Assembly: GCA_024692105.1 (NCBI GenBank)
Contig: JAILMZ010000037.1
Location: forward strand, 1 to 9,810
Length of the DNA: 9,810 nucleotides
Source of the DNA: Saccharofermentans sp.
GTDB lineage: Bacteria; Bacillota_A; Clostridia; Saccharofermentanales; Saccharofermentanaceae
Direction of reading: 5' to 3'
Position numbers and translations under genes: made by a program. Positions within the stretch are counted from its first letter, which is position 1. Every line of letters starts with the position of its first letter. Under the pieces are notes generated by a model. It saw only the letters and a list, made by a program, of their open reading frames with translations. It was not told the origin of the DNA and did not search any database. Positions 6,770 through 9,810 of this stretch are shown piece after piece.

Positions 6770-7408
6770 TCAGACGGCTCTTTTGTTGCTTATGAATCTG
6801 AACAGGCAGGCGGCAGCAAAGGCGGTAAGTGTTATCCCTGCGAATATCAGGATGCCGACGGGCCAGCCCCAGCTTAAGAAAGCATAGAAGTCATTGGTAT
6901 CGGGCCAATCGCCGCCGATGCCGTTGATCAGGATGTTGAGCATATAGCAGGCACCGTAGATCAGTGTCGGGACGGCTGCGATGACAGTGTATTTGAACGG
7001 CATCTTCTTGCGCCTGATGATAATGAACTCGATCATGGCAAGGACGGGCTCGAGAAGATGGAAGACCAGATTGGCATTCTTGTAGAACCTGAGGTATCCG
7101 TACAGCGGCCCGAAAAAGAACGCCACCACGGAAAACGTTATCGCCACGCCGCAGACAGCGGCAAGCTTAAAAACATCAAGCTTCGAGGTATCTTTGCCCG
7201 CGAGGATCATGAAGACATATATGAGGGCTACGATACCGCAGAATATGTTTGAGAGCACGGTATAGAACTTGAGATTCTCCAGGCCTTCAGCCTGCAGAGC
7301 GCCCGCTTCGGACGGAGACATCAACATCAAAATTATCCCGGCTAACATAAAACTGAATATTATCAGATTCAGTCTTATCTGCGCCTTGTAATAGATCTGA
7401 TTATTCAT
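6770..7408 (-). CDS. Six-helix integral membrane protein, possibly Pr6Pr-like
   Basis: A 212-residue hydrophobic protein with about six membrane helices, near residues 11-31, 48-70, 80-100, 111-131, 139-162 and 180-204. Notable features are the FYTVLSNIF segment opening helix 2, His117 and Glu120 inside helix 4 (VFHLLEPVLAMIEF), and an aromatic DWPDTNDFYAFLSWGWP stretch before helix 6. The six-helix plan, the 'T-x-x-SN' start of helix 2 and a mid-membrane His followed by E/P resemble the Pr6Pr family of uncharacterised membrane proteins, related to FAR-17a/AIG1. I hold this only moderately, and no enzyme activity should be assumed. The ATG (7408-7406, minus) has no Shine-Dalgarno site; a TATAAT box sits six bases upstream. 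The next Met (21) would cut helix 1, so I keep this start. The gene is transcribed away from the cyclase gene and towards the repeat region. Confidence 0.85.
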   Translation of the reverse strand: MNNQIYYKAQIRLNLIIFSFMLAGIILMLMSPSEAGALQAEGLENLKFYTVLSNIFCGIVALIYVFMILAGKDTSKLDVFKLAAVCGVAITFSVVAFFFGPLYGYLRFYKNANLVFHLLEPVLAMIEFIIIRRKKMPFKYTVIAAVPTLIYGACYMLNILINGIGGDWPDTNDFYAFLSWGWPVGILIFAGITLTAFAAACLFRFISNKRAV

Positions 7409-7414
7409 GAAATC

Positions 7415-7420
7415 ATTATA
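7415..7420 (-). promoter_or_regulatory. -10 box of the membrane-protein gene, six bases before its ATG
   Basis: Read on the minus strand, the sequence is a perfect TATAAT whose downstream edge is six bases from the ATG at 7408. A normal start point would fall at or within a base or two of the A of ATG, giving a leaderless message. This agrees with the absence of any ribosome site. The -35 region is poor (TTTGGA at 7442-7437, 16-base spacer). An alternating AC tract (7423-7433) lies in the spacer. Confidence 0.55.
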
Positions 7421-7453
7421 CTACACACACACAATATCCAAATTTTTATGTAA

Positions 7454-7462
7454 TGATATAAT
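7454..7462 (+). promoter_or_regulatory. Extended -10 promoter of the diguanylate cyclase gene
   Basis: TGATATAAT combines a perfect TATAAT (7457-7462) with the TGn extension (7454-7456), which can replace a good -35 box; none is seen about 17 bases upstream. Transcription would begin near 7469, leaving a leader of about 36 bases before the ATG at 7505. The leader holds a small palindrome GTTGGCAAC (7473-7481) just after the predicted start point. Confidence 0.6.
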
Positions 7463-7504
7463 TAGTATGGTAGTTGGCAACCCGAATACATTTTTGATTC
7501 TGTA

Positions 7505-9406
7505 ATGAAAAAGAAGTTAGCAGTCTTTACATCAGGTTGGTGCACGGAGATCCTCAGTCAGTTCTTGACCGGTATGATGGGCATGCTTAATGCTGAAGAG
7601 GCCGATATCTTCTTATTTCTCTGCTATCCTACACCAAGTGATACCGAAGCCACCAAGAATGGTGAGATGAACATATTCAATCTCCCTGACCTGCATGATT
7701 TTGACGGCACGGTGATCTTTGGAAGCGGCATCGATTATCAGGACAAGACTGACGATATAATAGCCAGAAGCCGCGCGGCCGGCATACCTGTCGTTATGCA
7801 GGGCGGAAGAAGAGAAGGCGTATCCTATATCGGTTCCGATAACTACAAGGCTACGCAGGATATGTGTGAACACCTGATCAAAGAGCACGGTGTTAAGAAG
7901 ATAGTGTTCTTTGCCGGTACTTCCGATTCCTATGACTCTGAATTGAGACTTAAAGCTCTCCGTGATTATCTGAAGGACAACGGTATTGAAGATTACCTTA
8001 TGGATGTCTTCTATACCAAATGGGAGATGGCTGAAGCTGCCAGGCTGGTAGATGAGATTTGCGCTTCGGAATCAGGAGTTCCCGATGCCTTCATATGCGC
8101 CAACGACGGTCTGGCACAGCAGACATGTATTACGCTTACCAACAACGGATATGATGTTCCGGGAGACGTTTTGGTCACCGGATATGATTTCTCTCAGGGC
8201 GCCAGGGTATTCTATCCATCAATATCTTCCGTGGATCAGTGCTTTATCGAGATGGGTGCGGGTGCAGTCAAGCTTTGGAAAGATCAGCTTCAAAACAGTG
8301 AGATAGTTGAAGGTGAGGTAATCCCATGTAAGTTCATACCCGGCGAGAGCTGCGGCTGCCATGAGTATCGCAGCAGCGATGAGCTGAGAAGAAGAGTGGG
8401 ACGCGAGTCCTTCTCCAACAGGGCGACCAATACATACTTTACCCGTAAGCTGGATGTAATCGATTCGACCATCCTGGCCTGCCATACCTATGACGATTTT
8501 AAGGTGAGACTTAATGCCCTCCTTCGTGAGAACCACACTTTTGAAGGCGATTCCTTCCATGTGATACTCGAACCCAATCTTGGTCTGTCCATCTATGATT
8601 CCGATATCAAGCTTAATACCGACAGATACAGCAAGCATATGGATGTGCTGTATTCCTATGAGAACGGAGTCGGATATGCTGAGAATGAATTCTGTTCAAA
8701 AGATCTCATCCCCGGATACGACGGTGAGGGAACTAACCATCTGTATGCTTTCGTGCCTTTGCATGAATCCGATCTCGCATTCGGATATCTTGTCTTCAGG
8801 GACTGTATTGACAAGGTCGAGAACAGGTTCCTGCATGTCTATTCGAACCGCATGAGCGTTGTAATAGATAAGTTCCGCCATACGCTTGCGCTGGATCTCA
8901 TCAACAAGAAACTTATCGATCTCATGAGACGTGATCCGCTCACCAATGTCAATAACCGCATTGCCTTCGACGATAAGGAGAAGTTCCTGCAGTCGCAGAT
9001 CAATTCAGGCGAGAATGTGCATTTTGCCATTGCCATGTTTGATGTGAACAGTCTCAAGCTCATCAACGATACATACGGACATGAATCGGGCGATGAGTAT
9101 CTCATCCGAGCCTGCCGTCTTATCTGCAATGTCTTCAAGCACAGTCCGGTGTACAGGATGGGCGGAGACGAGTTCGTTGCGATCCTTGCCGGCGAGGACT
9201 ATGACAATCGGGAATCTCTCATAAAACTGTTCAACGAGAGACTCAGTCCGTATACTGAATCAGTACCGCTTCCGCCTGATTACATATCAGTTGCTATCGG
9301 AGTATCTGCCTTTGATCCTGAGACGGACCTGACCATAGCAGATGTCAACAAGCGTGCCGACGAAGCGATGTATAAGGACAAGGGGCTCAAAAAGGGTATC
9401 CGGTAG
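7505..9406 (+). CDS. Diguanylate cyclase with N-terminal LacI-type ligand-binding domain
   Basis: A 633-residue signalling protein predicted to make c-di-GMP from two GTP. Residues about 1-285 are a LacI/periplasmic-binding-type sensor (Peripla_BP_3-like), recognisable by FDGTVIFGSGID, IPVVMQGG, YIGSDNYKATQDMCEHLI, PDAFICANDGLAQ and VTGYDFS, ending at GESCGCHE (280-287). There is no helix-turn-helix before it, no signal peptide and no membrane helix, so it is a cytosolic sensor and not a repressor. Residues about 310-440 look GAF-like, followed by a signalling helix (440-475). The GGDEF domain starts at DPLTNVNNR (477-485), has FDVNSLKLINDTYGHESGDE (512-531) and an intact GGDEF at 553-557. 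The inhibitory I-site (R-x-x-D) is missing: Phe544 and Ser547 occupy those places. The ATG at 7505 has no clear Shine-Dalgarno site, suggesting low expression. The ligand is unknown; related sensors usually bind sugars. Confidence 0.93.
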   Translation: MKKKLAVFTSGWCTEILSQFLTGMMGMLNAEEADIFLFLCYPTPSDTEATKNGEMNIFNLPDLHDFDGTVIFGSGIDYQDKTDDIIARSRAAGIPVVMQGGRREGVSYIGSDNYKATQDMCEHLIKEHGVKKIVFFAGTSDSYDSELRLKALRDYLKDNGIEDYLMDVFYTKWEMAEAARLVDEICASESGVPDAFICANDGLAQQTCITLTNNGYDVPGDVLVTGYDFSQGARVFYPSISSVDQCFIEMGAGAVKLWKDQLQNSEIVEGEVIPCKFIPGESCGCHEYRSSDELRRRVGRESFSNRATNTYFTRKLDVIDSTILACHTYDDFKVRLNALLRENHTFEGDSFHVILEPNLGLSIYDSDIKLNTDRYSKHMDVLYSYENGVGYAENEFCSKDLIPGYDGEGTNHLYAFVPLHESDLAFGYLVFRDCIDKVENRFLHVYSNRMSVVIDKFRHTLALDLINKKLIDLMRRDPLTNVNNRIAFDDKEKFLQSQINSGENVHFAIAMFDVNSLKLINDTYGHESGDEYLIRACRLICNVFKHSPVYRMGGDEFVAILAGEDYDNRESLIKLFNERLSPYTESVPLPPDYISVAIGVSAFDPETDLTIADVNKRADEAMYKDKGLKKGIR

Positions 9407-9409
9407 TAT

Positions 9410-9810
9410 ATGCGCAAAGTATCCGCTTCTCTTTTGGCAGTAGTATTCATTATCCTGTCCGTTACGGGCTGCACACCTTCGAAGATCTTGACGGAGGCGA
9501 AGAAGGCAGCATCAGAAGGTCTGGATTATTCCGACGGCAGCCTCTGGATCTATAACAGGGATGCATCTTCGGAAGGACTCGAAGCCGACTGCTTCATGAT
9601 AGGACCTTCCGTGTACACGGCTAACGGCGGCGATTACAACATGCCGACATACGATGCATCCGCGCTCATATCTTATAAGAGTACTCTAAGCATGGAAAAG
9701 GATATCTACTCCGGCACCTGTGTTCTGTACGCGCCGGTGTACAGGCAGGTGTCGCTTGAAGTATATGACATGCCGGCAGATGAGGCGGAGAAGTATTTCG
9801 AGATAGCATA
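9410..9810 (+). CDS. DUF3089-like secreted lipoprotein (5' part, runs off window)
   Basis: An open frame starts at ATG 9410, three bases after the cyclase stop, and continues to the window edge (133 codons visible, no stop). The first 21 residues are a lipoprotein signal: basic MRK, a hydrophobic core, and lipobox VTGC with Cys21 as the lipidated residue. The mature part has SDGSLWIYNRD (41-51), EADCFMIGPSVYT (58-70), a Met-rich segment, TCVLYAPVYRQ and the acidic DMPADEAEKYFEIA. The order 'W-x-Y ... D-x-F-x-I-x-P-x-V ... M-x-x-x-I ... YAP-x-YRQ' is what I recall of DUF3089 (PF11288), an alpha/beta-hydrolase-fold family of unknown role. The catalytic part would lie beyond the window. Only a weak ribosome site (AAAAGGG, about 14 bases upstream) is visible, so translation is probably coupled to the cyclase gene. 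A membrane-anchored exported enzyme is the likely role; its substrate is unknown. Confidence 0.82.
   Translation, partial: MRKVSASLLAVVFIILSVTGCTPSKILTEAKKAASEGLDYSDGSLWIYNRDASSEGLEADCFMIGPSVYTANGGDYNMPTYDASALISYKSTLSMEKDIYSGTCVLYAPVYRQVSLEVYDMPADEAEKYFEIA

Noticed and set aside
6452..6877. A 141-codon plus-strand open frame across the repeat region
   Set aside because: It passes through the 73-base repeat in a different frame for each unit, has no ribosome site, and its last third lies antisense to the membrane-protein gene. The openness is best explained by chance.
7473..7481. GTTGGCAAC palindrome as an operator for the cyclase gene
   Set aside because: Four-base arms are too short to claim a binding site without further copies or conservation; noted only as part of the leader.
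7505..8360. The LacI-like protein as the transcriptional repressor of the pentose operon
   Set aside because: There is no helix-turn-helix ahead of the ligand-binding domain and the protein continues into a GGDEF domain, so it is a signalling enzyme and not a DNA-binding regulator.

Overview
The window looks like the chromosome of an anaerobic Firmicute of class Clostridia (Lachnospiraceae- or Oscillospirales-like). The grounds are the strong AAGGAGG-type ribosome sites, mid-range GC content, the protein families, and a LacI-type-sensor/GGDEF fusion of a kind I associate with that group. The genus cannot be fixed from the sequence alone. Eight protein genes are visible; the first and last are cut by the window edges.

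Positions 1-6352 form a tight same-strand pentose operon. It holds the 3' end of a sugar-binding protein gene, a terminator-like hairpin (383-421), a two-domain sugar ABC ATPase, two RbsC-type permeases, an FGGY sugar kinase with a TTG start, and araD (L-ribulose-5-phosphate 4-epimerase). The transporter is of the YtfQ-YtfR-YtfT-YjfF type, known in E. coli for galactofuranose. The kinase and epimerase point to L-arabinose/L-ribulose use: import, then (by an isomerase not in this window) L-ribulose, then L-ribulose-5-phosphate, then D-xylulose-5-phosphate. An L-arabinose substrate is inferred from this gene neighbourhood.

Positions 6353-6769 carry no convincing gene but are full of structure. 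There is a three-tier interrupted hairpin (6369-6451), a 10-bp perfect stem (6495-6519), and a 73-bp tandem repeat in 2.65 copies (6544-6737). Each repeat unit carries two ATCCGCC/T heptads followed by their two complements.

Positions 6770-7408 (minus strand) encode a six-helix membrane protein whose TATAAT box lies six bases before its ATG, so it may be leaderless. A 96-bp divergent region separates it from a plus-strand gene (7505-9406). That gene encodes a diguanylate cyclase with an N-terminal LacI-type ligand-binding domain, a GAF-like middle domain and an intact GGDEF motif without the usual inhibitory I-site. Three bases after it starts a DUF3089-type lipoprotein gene that runs off the window. 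These last two genes probably form a small unit coupling extracellular or sugar-like signals to c-di-GMP, but nothing here ties them directly to the arabinose operon.
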